From a virus, in the IMG/VR virus record IMGVR_UViG_3300035703_000098, positions 1-60,162 of that record: a stretch of 60,162 nucleotides of DNA; one strand, given 5' to 3'. Shown here piece by piece: positions 24,618-31,688 of this stretch. Under the pieces are notes generated by a model. That model did not search any database and had not been told where the DNA came from. It was given only the letters and a program-made list of their open reading frames with translations. The translations under genes were made by a program, and so were the position numbers. Position 1 is the stretch's first letter; each line of letters starts with the position of its first letter.

Positions 24618-25765
24618 TTTCCCGGCGTGCTGCCAACGCCAAACATCTCTTCGGCTACAATGCTTTCGGCCACCTCTTCCAGTTTTTCCAGGAACTCAGT
24701 CCCGACTGTTGCTTCGAGTCGCTCTGGATGTGGTTTGTTGTCCGCATCTGGCTGCACTCCTCGCGCTGCCAGCTTTTGGATCAGCACCTCATCCGGCATT
24801 TCGATGCGTTTCGCGAGGTAGAAGATTCGTTCCACCTGAGCCGGAGTGATGCAGGTCGTGAATGGGATGTCTGTTGCCGTTGTTGCGGGAGCAGTCTGCG
24901 TTGCTGGCTGGTCCTGCTGCTGTCGCTTGAGTTCATTCTTGCGTCGCAGTTTTTCGATTGGACTCAGATTCTCTTCGGCGGCTTCTTTGTTGACCTGTGT
25001 CTGAAGGTCAGCTTCGGTGACCGCATAGAAACTCGGATCAACCGTGCTCCCGTTCTCCAGCCAGTTCAGCAATGGTGTCATCAGCGACGCGCCCGGTTTC
25101 ATGACGACCATGCCATCGAGCGCCGGGCAACGAGTCTTACTCACCTTCAGCAGATGCTCGGTGTCAATGTCACACACGACATCGAATTCGTATTCCATGC
25201 CGTCCCGCTGAATCGGTTTCAGGCCGATCTTTGTTGGAACCATCTTGCCGGTTTTCGAGTCCGGCTGAAGGACGTACTCCGTCTTCGATCGCATGGTGCA
25301 GATGACATGACACGGCGATCGCAGGATCGCTTCCACCATCTGGCGATGCTGCGGAGTTACGTCCTTCCATGCGGTGAAGGAGTTCCCGCCTTTGGTGGTT
25401 TTCGCGTCCACCTGGTCGAGCGCGCCGCCTTTGCCTTCCCAGGCATGCGACAGCGAATCAATCACAACAACGTCGTATCCATTCTGCCCGGCCTCCTGCA
25501 GCACAACCGTGTAATCAGTCGGGCTGAAGTTCTCCAGAACAGCATGATCGAATTCGAAGGGCGTGCCGTCCGGACGCTCGCCCACGTATTTCGCTGCACT
25601 GCCGTGCTCAGTGTCGATTACGGCAATGCGTCCTTGCCCCTTTGCCGCCAGAGCTTGAGCAAATCTCAGTGCAGTGAATGTTTTTCCCGAACCGCTGGGA
25701 CCATCCAGTGCCAGTCTCAGTTTGGCCTTCTTGCGATCGGCCTTTTTGAAGAATGAGGAAGCCAT
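24614..25765 (-). CDS. Sak4-like RecA-type ATPase (recombination)
   Basis: 383 aa. Walker A LDGPSGSGKTFTALRFAQAL, Walker B YDVVVIDSLSHAW and the KNELKR-rich linker are typical of the AAA_24/Sak4 single-strand-annealing ATPases of phages. The C-terminal third is unlike the core and may bind partners. Next to it lie the DUF669-like protein and a DnaQ-like exonuclease, forming a coherent recombination module. Confidence 0.82.
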   Translation of the reverse strand: MASSFFKKADRKKAKLRLALDGPSGSGKTFTALRFAQALAAKGQGRIAVIDTEHGSAAKYVGERPDGTPFEFDHAVLENFSPTDYTVVLQEAGQNGYDVVVIDSLSHAWEGKGGALDQVDAKTTKGGNSFTAWKDVTPQHRQMVEAILRSPCHVICTMRSKTEYVLQPDSKTGKMVPTKIGLKPIQRDGMEYEFDVVCDIDTEHLLKVSKTRCPALDGMVVMKPGASLMTPLLNWLENGSTVDPSFYAVTEADLQTQVNKEAAEENLSPIEKLRRKNELKRQQQDQPATQTAPATTATDIPFTTCITPAQVERIFYLAKRIEMPDEVLIQKLAARGVQPDADNKPHPERLEATVGTEFLEKLEEVAESIVAEEMFGVGSTPGN

Positions 25766-25773
25766 CGTTTCTC

Positions 25774-26796
25774 CTACGAGCAGAAAAAGCCTTGATAAAT
25801 CTGATGCAGTTTGCGCGTCACGGTGATGTCAGACCTGACGTACTCAGCGACCTTGGCCGGTTCGGTCTGCATCAACTGGTAGACAGCGCCGCCATCGGTC
25901 TCACCCGCCGGAACTTCGATCTCCAGCATGCGACACAGGTCTTTCAGCCGCGTTGCTCCGGAACGCGGATAGCGTGCTACCATCAGGTCCAGCACGTCAC
26001 TTCCCCACGGCTTCAAATCGAATCGTCTGGTAGGACTCACGCCCAGCATTGCTGAGCGGACGAAGATCACCGGCAGATCGAATCCCAGGACATTGAAGCC
26101 ACACAGTGGAGTTGCCGTGCGGGCCAGCCCCCAGAAGACTTCCAGAATCGACTCTTCGGTCACTCCATCAATGCCGACTACCAGCGAGACAGGATCAGCA
26201 TCGCCAACAGCGAATCCCAGCGCGGCGATGCGGCACATTTCCGGAGTGACGCTCATCGTCTTGATCTGTGCAGCTTCGGCCGTTTCGCGAGCAGATTTCG
26301 CGGTGCGAATCGCAGAAACGATCTTTGCCACACCAGCCCGTGGCTTCTTCTGCTGCAACTCGAATTGCTCAAACCCATCCAGCCATTCCGATTCCGGATT
26401 GAGCGGAATCAGTCGTTTCTCGATCTCATCCAGTCCCAGGCCTGCCACCTCTGCAAAGGGCGGGCATCCATCAATCGGAGTCTCTGGCGGCACTTCCGGC
26501 AGCGGGTCCAGTCCGAACAGTTCGCGACGGCGTTCGTCAGGGACTGTCTCCAGATCAAAATAGACGATCTCGCGACCAGTTGTTTTGAGGTGAACTGGTG
26601 GCTGCGATTGCAACACGACAGCATTTGCCGGTATCGGCGGTGCAGTTGTGACGCCAACCTGGTTGCCTTTGCCGTCGTGCTCGACTGCGGTGACAGTATG
26701 TTCCGTCACAACCACACTCGACGATTGTGATTGCTTTTTTGCAGCAACCCGTGCTCGCAGTTCAGCGAGTGGGTCTGACAGATCGGTGTTTGTCAT
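25774..26796 (-). CDS. DnaQ-like 3'-5' exonuclease
   Basis: 340 aa. The Exo I motif is YFDLETVPDE, Exo II GFNVLGFDLPVIFVRS and Exo III VRSDITVTRKLHQIY, giving the DEDD core. A disordered N-terminal leader (QSQSSSVVVTEHTVTAVEHD) precedes it. The gene starts the recombination block and is separated from the CsrA cluster by a short gap. Probably processes DNA ends for recombination. Confidence 0.78.
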   Translation of the reverse strand: MTNTDLSDPLAELRARVAAKKQSQSSSVVVTEHTVTAVEHDGKGNQVGVTTAPPIPANAVVLQSQPPVHLKTTGREIVYFDLETVPDERRRELFGLDPLPEVPPETPIDGCPPFAEVAGLGLDEIEKRLIPLNPESEWLDGFEQFELQQKKPRAGVAKIVSAIRTAKSARETAEAAQIKTMSVTPEMCRIAALGFAVGDADPVSLVVGIDGVTEESILEVFWGLARTATPLCGFNVLGFDLPVIFVRSAMLGVSPTRRFDLKPWGSDVLDLMVARYPRSGATRLKDLCRMLEIEVPAGETDGGAVYQLMQTEPAKVAEYVRSDITVTRKLHQIYQGFFCS

Positions 26797-26839
26797 CGTG
26801 CTTTTCCTTCGGTTTCGATTTCGGTTTCAGAAACGTCAC

Positions 26840-26971
26840 TCAACACTCACAATTCAGGTACGCATCGCGCATCTGGTCGAGAATCATTTCCCGGATTTCA
26901 ATCGGCATCTCCGGCGGAAACACAGGCGGCTTCCACCAGACCATGATCCGGCCGTTCCATAGACCGCACAT
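26840..26971 (-). CDS. Small Trp/Pro-rich protein coupled to CsrA
   Basis: 43 aa, MCGLWNGRIMVWWKPPVFPP. ATG 26971 overlaps the csrA stop (TGATG) with an excellent AAAGGAG site. The C-terminal half is helical (EIREMILDQMRDAYLNCEC). Unknown, but the coupling suggests a function with CsrA. Confidence 0.6.
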   Translation of the reverse strand: MCGLWNGRIMVWWKPPVFPPEMPIEIREMILDQMRDAYLNCEC

Positions 26972-27147
26972 CAGGCAGACTCCTTTCGTTGTTGCTGTTG
27001 TTCGTCCAATTCTTCGCGGACGATGTTCATGTCCTTCGGAGCGTCAATTCCCAGCCGAACGGTATTGGGACCGATCCGGATAACAGTGACAGCCACGTTG
27101 TCGCCGATCAGAATGCGTTCACCGGGCTTCCTTGATAGAACCAGCAT
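26971..27147 (-). CDS. csrA: Phage-encoded CsrA (carbon storage regulator)
   Basis: 58 aa: MLVLSRKPGERILIGDNVAV then IRIGPNTVRLGIDAPKDMNI and VREEL. This is the complete CsrA fold, including the N-terminal R-K-x-G-E-R-I and the VREEL tail that binds RNA GGA motifs. CsrA dimers block or stabilise mRNAs and control carbon flux, motility and other traits in bacteria. A phage copy could redirect host translation or regulate phage genes. The GTGGAG upstream serves as its ribosome-binding site. Confidence 0.92.
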   Translation of the reverse strand: MLVLSRKPGERILIGDNVAVTVIRIGPNTVRLGIDAPKDMNIVREELDEQQQQRKESA

Positions 27148-27264
27148 GCTGCTCCACTTCCCTGTTCGGAGCCGGCCGGGCCTCTCCCTGACCTGGCCGG
27201 CTCTGCCACTGCGTCGCGTCTGCCAGTCTCCACTGACTGCCCCGCGCGACGCTCCCTCGATTTA

Positions 27265-27636
27265 TCAATTCACCGGCAGTCCAATCAGAGAGACTGATCT
27301 CACCGATGGCCCGGCAGTCAATCGCAGTGACACACTCTGCGGCATCGCCTCTACGGCGTGCCGGTGGAAGTTCAATTGGTGGTCATCCCGCAGTGCGGAC
27401 ATCGCGAGCAGCAGGTACTGAGTGGCAATCTCGCTGGGAGACGGCCACGGCACACGCTTGTCGCTGAACCACGTGATCGCGGTGCGATCGCGACAGGCGG
27501 CGGCCCACTCCCACGCCTGTTGCCAGTTCACGTCGTTGTCTTTCGGCTTGCACCGCAGATACTGCCACAGCAGCTGCTTGACCGAATTGACCAGCGGCAC
27601 GCTGGGATGGCCTGATAATGTTCGGACTTCAGCCAT
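27265..27636 (-). CDS. Hypothetical protein
   Basis: 123 aa. ATG 27636, with GAGG 9 nt upstream. A Trp-rich helical middle (NWQQAWEWAAACRDRTAITW) and a Pro/Ser-rich segment precede a hydrophobic end. No family recognised. It is the first gene after the short membrane peptide at 27642. Confidence 0.55.
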   Translation of the reverse strand: MAEVRTLSGHPSVPLVNSVKQLLWQYLRCKPKDNDVNWQQAWEWAAACRDRTAITWFSDKRVPWPSPSEIATQYLLLAMSALRDDHQLNFHRHAVEAMPQSVSLRLTAGPSVRSVSLIGLPVN

Positions 27637-27641
27637 TGTTA

Positions 27642-27743
27642 CTACCTCGCCATTCTGGCCAGTCCCGCAATCGCCGCGACCAACGCAGCACAGCAGGCGA
27701 AGGGCGACAGGCAGAACAGCACTGTTTCGATCACGGTCAGCAT
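27642..27743 (-). CDS. Small hydrophobic membrane peptide (33 aa)
   Basis: ATG 27743 with AAGGAC upstream. MLTVIETVLFCLSPFACC and the following alanine-rich stretch form one TM segment with a basic end (GLARMAR). It sits between two minus-strand genes and its stop lies just before the next start. A single-TM regulator or small effector is plausible. Confidence 0.5.
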   Translation of the reverse strand: MLTVIETVLFCLSPFACCAALVAAIAGLARMAR

Positions 27744-27840
27744 GACTGATGTCCTTGGTAGTAAGAGAAGAGTCACCGCCAGCTTTCAGGTGCGGTCTCG
27801 TTTCCAGTTGACGCCCGCGTCCGGATGCCAGTCCTGTTGC

Positions 27841-28158
27841 CTACGGCTCCCTGCCGGCGGTGACTCGTGTATGTGGTCGATTGGTAAGATGCGTCTGCAC
27901 GAACTCCCGCGCCGCATCCAGCACTGATGATTCAGTGGAAAGGTCTTCCCGCAGGAAGTACCAGACGCGGCCTGGCTCGCGATGCTCCGGCACAGCTCTG
28001 ATTTCGAGCGAGTACGTCAGCGCGCTGAGCCGCTCGCACTCCGTGGTCGAGACGTGCCGGCCGATCAGTTCAATTCGCCAGCCGTCCTCGCCGATCATCG
28101 CCCGCACCGCGCAGGCCAGGTCAGTCACGCTCATCAGGTTGTCGATGTCGGCGAGCAT
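27841..28158 (-). CDS. Hypothetical protein
   Basis: 105 aa from ATG 28158 (MLADIDNLMSVTDLACAVRA), two bases after the upstream stop; the longer ORF overlaps the neighbour without support. The middle forms an alpha/beta pattern (WRIELIGRHVSTTECERLSA, VWYFLREDL). Unknown function. Confidence 0.55.
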   Translation of the reverse strand: MLADIDNLMSVTDLACAVRAMIGEDGWRIELIGRHVSTTECERLSALTYSLEIRAVPEHREPGRVWYFLREDLSTESSVLDAAREFVQTHLTNRPHTRVTAGREP

Positions 28159-28159
28159 T

Positions 28160-28615
28160 TCAGCGGCCTGCCTTTCCGGTGCGCACCGGCGCCGCTTTGA
28201 GCGATGCTGACTTTCCTCTTTGAGCGCCATGGCGACTGACCGGTCTGCTGGTCCGCCTGGCAGGTTCCGGCTCCAGACGGATCATGAGTCCGCCAAGAGA
28301 TTCAGCCGCTTTCATTGCCGGAATGACGGCCTTCTTTGAAGCGGTCCGGAACGATCGGACGGCAGATGCCGGCCTGCCCGCCGGAATGATTTGAAAGACC
28401 ACAGTGTCCGGATCAACCACAGAAGTGAATGCGGTCCCGCCAGCGCCCCTGATCTTCGACTTCAGCAGAATTGTGCTGCGGAATTGCTCCGCTGTGACAT
28501 TGAAGTCAACGCCGCGCTTCGCCACTCGAATTTGACCGTCCATCCATGTTTGCCACGGATAGGACGATCGCGGACCGCGTTGATGGAAGTCGAAGCTGGT
28601 GATCACCGTGGCCAT
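28160..28615 (-). CDS. Hypothetical early protein
   Basis: 151 aa from ATG 28615 with AAAGGA 6 nt upstream. FHQRGPRSSYPWQTWMDGQI and VDFNVTAEQFRSTILLKSKI are features of small phage proteins of unknown function; the C terminus is basic and Arg/Lys-rich (RTSRPVSRHGAQRGKSASLK), suggesting nucleic-acid binding. The 154 bp upstream show nothing convincing. Confidence 0.55.
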   Translation of the reverse strand: MATVITSFDFHQRGPRSSYPWQTWMDGQIRVAKRGVDFNVTAEQFRSTILLKSKIRGAGGTAFTSVVDPDTVVFQIIPAGRPASAVRSFRTASKKAVIPAMKAAESLGGLMIRLEPEPARRTSRPVSRHGAQRGKSASLKAAPVRTGKAGR

Positions 28616-28769
28616 CGTGATCCTTTCGCGGAGAAGTTCAGCCAGGTCCGCGCACACCGGGAGCGCAGACGAACTCAGGGTCGTTTCAAACCAGTCTCGA
28701 CATCGCGGCTGGTTCAACTGTCTGCCGGCCGTCCGTGGCCTCAGTGAGTGTCGATCCTTCGCAGCGTGA

Positions 28770-29018
28770 TCAGATCACGGCACTCGCCGTGGTTGCGGCA
28801 GGCTTTGGTTCGCCGGCCAGCCGATGAAGTTCGCGCCACGAAATGCGGCGGACCGAACCTCGCAGCAGGACCGTTTCAATTTCACCGCGTCTCTGCATCA
28901 GAAAGAACGTTTCGCGGCTGATCGACAGGTAGGCACAGGCCACATCAACGGTGGTCAGGCCGATCTGCTGATCGGCTGGCGGAATGACAACGGCAGTGGT
29001 TTCAGTGGGTGCAGACAT
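28770..29018 (-). CDS. AlpA/Xis-like helix-turn-helix protein
   Basis: 82 aa, ATG 29018 with GGAG. GLTTVDVACAYLSISRETFF followed by LMQRRGEIETVLLRGSVRR and ISWRELHRLAG is the winged/HTH_17 excisionase or AlpA fold, which bends DNA or recruits factors at attachment sites. Lying at the start of the minus-strand operon, it could be the excisionase for the integrase or an early regulator. Confidence 0.7.
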   Translation of the reverse strand: MSAPTETTAVVIPPADQQIGLTTVDVACAYLSISRETFFLMQRRGEIETVLLRGSVRRISWRELHRLAGEPKPAATTASAVI

Positions 29019-29262
29019 TGGACCGAATCTCCTTCAGCGCCTTCGCCATCGGGCTGCGATGCACGGCCTGAAACGGCAGTGCCAGGTTCTTATTGACCAG
29101 ACTCTCCCAGGACTCGCGACCGGCTTCGATCTCTCGAAGAGCCTGCTGGTAACAGGCATTGCAGAGACCTCGCTTCTGCTTCAGTCGCACACATCCGGGA
29201 ACCAGGCAATCGCCGGGCTTCTTTGCAGGTCCGGCCGATGTCGCCTTCTTGCCTCGTGCCAT
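29002..29262 (-). CDS. Small zinc-finger protein at the start of the early operon
   Basis: 86 aa from ATG 29262. CLVPGCVRLKQKRGLCNACY gives a four-cysteine zinc-binding site (CxxxxC...CxxC). It overlaps the next gene by 17 bp. As the first gene of the long minus-strand transcript, a regulatory role is plausible. Confidence 0.55.
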   Translation of the reverse strand: MARGKKATSAGPAKKPGDCLVPGCVRLKQKRGLCNACYQQALREIEAGRESWESLVNKNLALPFQAVHRSPMAKALKEIRSNVCTH

Positions 29263-29388
29263 TTCCTCGCGTCTCCATTCAGTCGTCCGCGTCAGTCGCT
29301 CGCAGTGCTTCAGAGTCTGCAATCGACAGCGGGAGTATGACCGATGATTCTTCGATGGCAAGTCTATGTTTCATCAAAATTCCAAAGA

Positions 29389-29467
29389 TGTTGCAAGTCG
29401 CTGCGGCTTTTCGGTTTCAGTTGCGTGAATCACCTGTATGTTGCATGCTAATGCCGTACTTGTTGCA
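29389..29467. promoter_or_regulatory. Divergent control region with TGTTGCA repeats
   Basis: The interval between the divergent genes (29263-29480) holds three TGTTGCA copies at 29389-29395, 29439-29445 and 29461-29467. The last two lie 22 bp apart, about two helical turns, suggesting binding of the same protein face. This is the only place in the window where transcription diverges, so it is the natural site for the lysis-lysogeny control promoters. Repressor and promoters are inferred, not seen. Confidence 0.5.
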
Positions 29468-29480
29468 TGAGGTGATTGAG

Positions 29481-29723
29481 TTGCCGAAGAAACACGCCAG
29501 TCTGGTTCGACGCGATGACTACACAGGAGCCGACCTGCTGAAGTGGGCGGACCAGCTTGCCCGTTTGCAGTCGGAACTACTTGCTTCTCACGACGTTATG
29601 AAGGCAGAGAACCTCGATACCATTCGCGTAGACGGCGCCACGAAGATCACTCGCGGCCTGAAGCTCATCGCCGAATTCAGCGGCAATGTCACGCGGGCCA
29701 TCAAGTCCGCTCAGTACGGCTGA
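29481..29723 (+). CDS. Hypothetical first gene of the plus-strand block
   Basis: 80 aa from TTG 29481, chosen because GAGGTG lies 6 nt upstream; ATG 29451 or 29445 are alternatives without a site. The product is helical (DYTGADLLKWADQLARLQSE, LIAEFSGNVTRAIKSAQYG) and unrecognised. As the plus-strand gene nearest the divergent region it could be a regulator. Confidence 0.5.
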   Translation: MPKKHASLVRRDDYTGADLLKWADQLARLQSELLASHDVMKAENLDTIRVDGATKITRGLKLIAEFSGNVTRAIKSAQYG

Positions 29724-29820
29724 GCCGTGCGTTTGTCTGCGAATCCTCTTGTTGAGTTGACGCGCGGACACAGGAAACGCAGGATGCAGTGAACGTCACG
29801 CGAAAATCGCGAGGAACTGC

Positions 29821-30471
29821 ATGGCTCTTCAGCGACTCCTGATCCTGATCGGCAGTATCGGCATCGGCATTGGCTCGTTTCTGCCGTGGCGATGGTTTCC
29901 ATTCGGATTATCCGTCCGGGCCTTTCGCGAATACGGATGGTTGACGGCCATTTTCAGCCTGGCAACGGCACTCATCGCATTGATGGCCGGTCCTCTTGAG
30001 CGTCCCGTCACTCAGCGGAAGTCTGTTCTCGCAGTGCGTGTGATGTGCATTCTTTCCACGCTGATCGTACTGCATGTGATTCATGAGTCAGTAACCTTAC
30101 GGGACAGGCTTGGCCCGGACATCGGTGCTGGAATAGTCATCGGTTCGGCAATTCTGGCCGTTGTTGCATCGTTCATGCGGGAATCGATCACGGTAGCAGA
30201 CCAGCCAGCATCAGAGCCTGCTTTTCATCCAGCTTCTGAGAGTCCAGTCTCGCAGAAGCCGCAACAGCCAGTCCGTACGCAGCCACAGACGCGTTCTCAG
30301 CCACAACCATCGGGCTTCATCCTGAATCGCGAGACGATTCACCTGGTCCCCGAAACCTGGACCGCTCCCTGCCCGTCCTGCAAAACCTCGCTGGTTCTGC
30401 ATCGCTCCCTTCTGCGGATTGATGTGACCTGTGGCCATTGTGGCTCGATCTTTGAGGTGACCTGGCCCTGA
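29821..30471 (+). CDS. Multi-TM protein with C-terminal zinc ribbon
   Basis: 216 aa, ATG 29821 with GAGGAA upstream. Four hydrophobic segments lie between residues 6 and 122 (LLILIGSIGIGIGSFLPW, IFSLATALIALMAG, VMCILSTLIVLHVI, IVIGSAILAVVASFM). A Gln/Pro-rich linker leads to a zinc ribbon (CPSCKTSLVLHRSL, CGHCGSIFEV). Topology and location next to the integrase suggest a lysogenic-conversion or exclusion protein; no family recognised. Confidence 0.65.
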   Translation: MALQRLLILIGSIGIGIGSFLPWRWFPFGLSVRAFREYGWLTAIFSLATALIALMAGPLERPVTQRKSVLAVRVMCILSTLIVLHVIHESVTLRDRLGPDIGAGIVIGSAILAVVASFMRESITVADQPASEPAFHPASESPVSQKPQQPVRTQPQTRSQPQPSGFILNRETIHLVPETWTAPCPSCKTSLVLHRSLLRIDVTCGHCGSIFEVTWP

Positions 30472-30486
30472 TCTGGAGACCTGCCG

Positions 30487-31374
30487 ATGAAGACCACGTT
30501 CATCGTCGCCGCCGCCGTTCTGCTCGCAAAGATCGCTTGTGCTCAACCGGATGAACCGGCTCCCGACAAGTCACAGCAGGCTCAGACTGAGAAGCAGACG
30601 CCGAAACCAGCTCGCCCGGCTTCCATCGACCCACGATTGCTGGCAGCTGGCCGCGGACTGAAGGATTCGAGTTGGGATGCTCAGCTTCGATCCATTCAGG
30701 AACTGAAACAGGATTGGGGACCGCGCGCGACACCGCTGCTTCCAGACATCTGCACCGTCGCCTGCACTCGCAATCTGAAAACGAGACAGGCCGTTGCTGA
30801 ACTGATCGAAGCCATCGACCCGGAGCTTTACGACGCCATCGTTCCCGTGCTGGTGGATCAGGATCCAACGCAACGACACAAAGCCCTTCAGGCATTACCG
30901 GCAGCCAGAAACGGGAAGGCAGCAGTTCCCCTGGTTGTCTGGTTGGCGAGACAGAATCTGGCGATCGCCGGGACCAGATCTGACACCTATTCGGTCGGCA
31001 ACTACGAGGCTCGCCAGTGCCTGAGAACCGCCGTTGAACTTGATGGATCAGACCGCTCTGTCATTGATCTGATTCACGACGTCGTGTCAGGCAGGATCCG
31101 AAACAGCGACGCAGTGAGCGTGGCCGTCCTGCTGATGCCGAAGCTGTCTCGCGAAAAGCCATTCGGCCAGAAGAGTGTGGACCTGCTCGTTGATCTGCTG
31201 AAGAAAATGCCTCGCAACTCCCCACACGCGACCGGACCGATCAAGGCGCTGGAAGAGTTCGGACCAGAGGCACGATCTGCGCTGCCGGTACTGAGAGCAG
31301 CAAAGTTGTCATCTCAGGTATCCGTTCGACAGGCCGCCGAAAACGCGATTGTTGCGATTGAACAAACTCCCTGA
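30487..31374 (+). CDS. Secreted HEAT-repeat-like protein
   Basis: 295 aa, ATG 30487 with GGAG 8 nt upstream. The N terminus (MKTTFIVAAAVLLAKIACAQ) is a signal peptide with a likely cleavage after AQ. A Gln/Pro spacer is followed by repeated two-helix units (WDAQLRSIQELKQDWGPRAT, AVAELIEAIDPELYDAIVPV, KSVDLLVDLLKKMP, ALEEFGPEARSALPVLRAAK), typical of HEAT-like solenoids. Exported HEAT proteins are common in planctomycetes. Between the attachment site and the divergent control region it is a likely lysogen-expressed cargo gene. Confidence 0.7.
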   Translation: MKTTFIVAAAVLLAKIACAQPDEPAPDKSQQAQTEKQTPKPARPASIDPRLLAAGRGLKDSSWDAQLRSIQELKQDWGPRATPLLPDICTVACTRNLKTRQAVAELIEAIDPELYDAIVPVLVDQDPTQRHKALQALPAARNGKAAVPLVVWLARQNLAIAGTRSDTYSVGNYEARQCLRTAVELDGSDRSVIDLIHDVVSGRIRNSDAVSVAVLLMPKLSREKPFGQKSVDLLVDLLKKMPRNSPHATGPIKALEEFGPEARSALPVLRAAKLSSQVSVRQAAENAIVAIEQTP

Positions 31375-31513
31375 ATGACTACCCCGCCAGTACCCTGACC
31401 CGCAAAAATTCAGCAGGATTCCGCCAGTTTCTCTAGCACGTTGCGTTCTTGTTGCGTCATCTGTAAGGTGAAAGCCAGAAACGAATTACAACAACGCTGC
31501 GACGTCCGGAATC

Positions 31514-31557
31514 GCATGGCATGCAAGAGGTCGGGGGTTCAAGTCCCCCATCCTCCA
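31514..31557 (+). other. attP core: 3' half of a tRNA-Ala(GGC)
   Basis: GCATGGCATGCAAGAGGTCG, then GGGGTTCAAGTCCCCC and ATCCTCCAC. This equals the anticodon loop to acceptor end of a bacterial tRNA-Ala with GGC anticodon, including T stem GGGGG/CCCCC and loop TTCAAGT. The 5' half is missing, as expected of a phage attachment site that reconstitutes the host tRNA gene on integration. The integrase gene starts 130 bp downstream. The whole gap 31375-31688 is otherwise non-coding and would hold arm-binding sites. Confidence 0.85.
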
Positions 31558-31631
31558 CTTCTCGCAAGATGTTTTAAGTTCAAGAGTTACGCATCCTGTG
31601 AGAACTGCAAAGAGTGTTGGTTCCTGAGTTT

Positions 31632-31688
31632 ACTACCCCGATTCGGAGGGTAGTCGCAGCGTGAAGTTGTCCTTCTGGAGCTTCACGC
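31632..31688 (+). promoter_or_regulatory. Two inverted repeats upstream of integrase start
   Basis: ACTACCC/GGGTAGT at 31632-31654 is followed by GCGTGAAG/CTTCACGC at 31659-31688. The second hairpin ends one base before the integrase ATG and its 14-nt loop contains the GGAG ribosome-binding site. It may restrain integrase translation or bind a regulator. Confidence 0.5.

Noticed and set aside
24497-25756. Long plus-strand ORF (419 codons)
   Set aside because: Antisense to the Sak4-like ATPase with clear Walker motifs.
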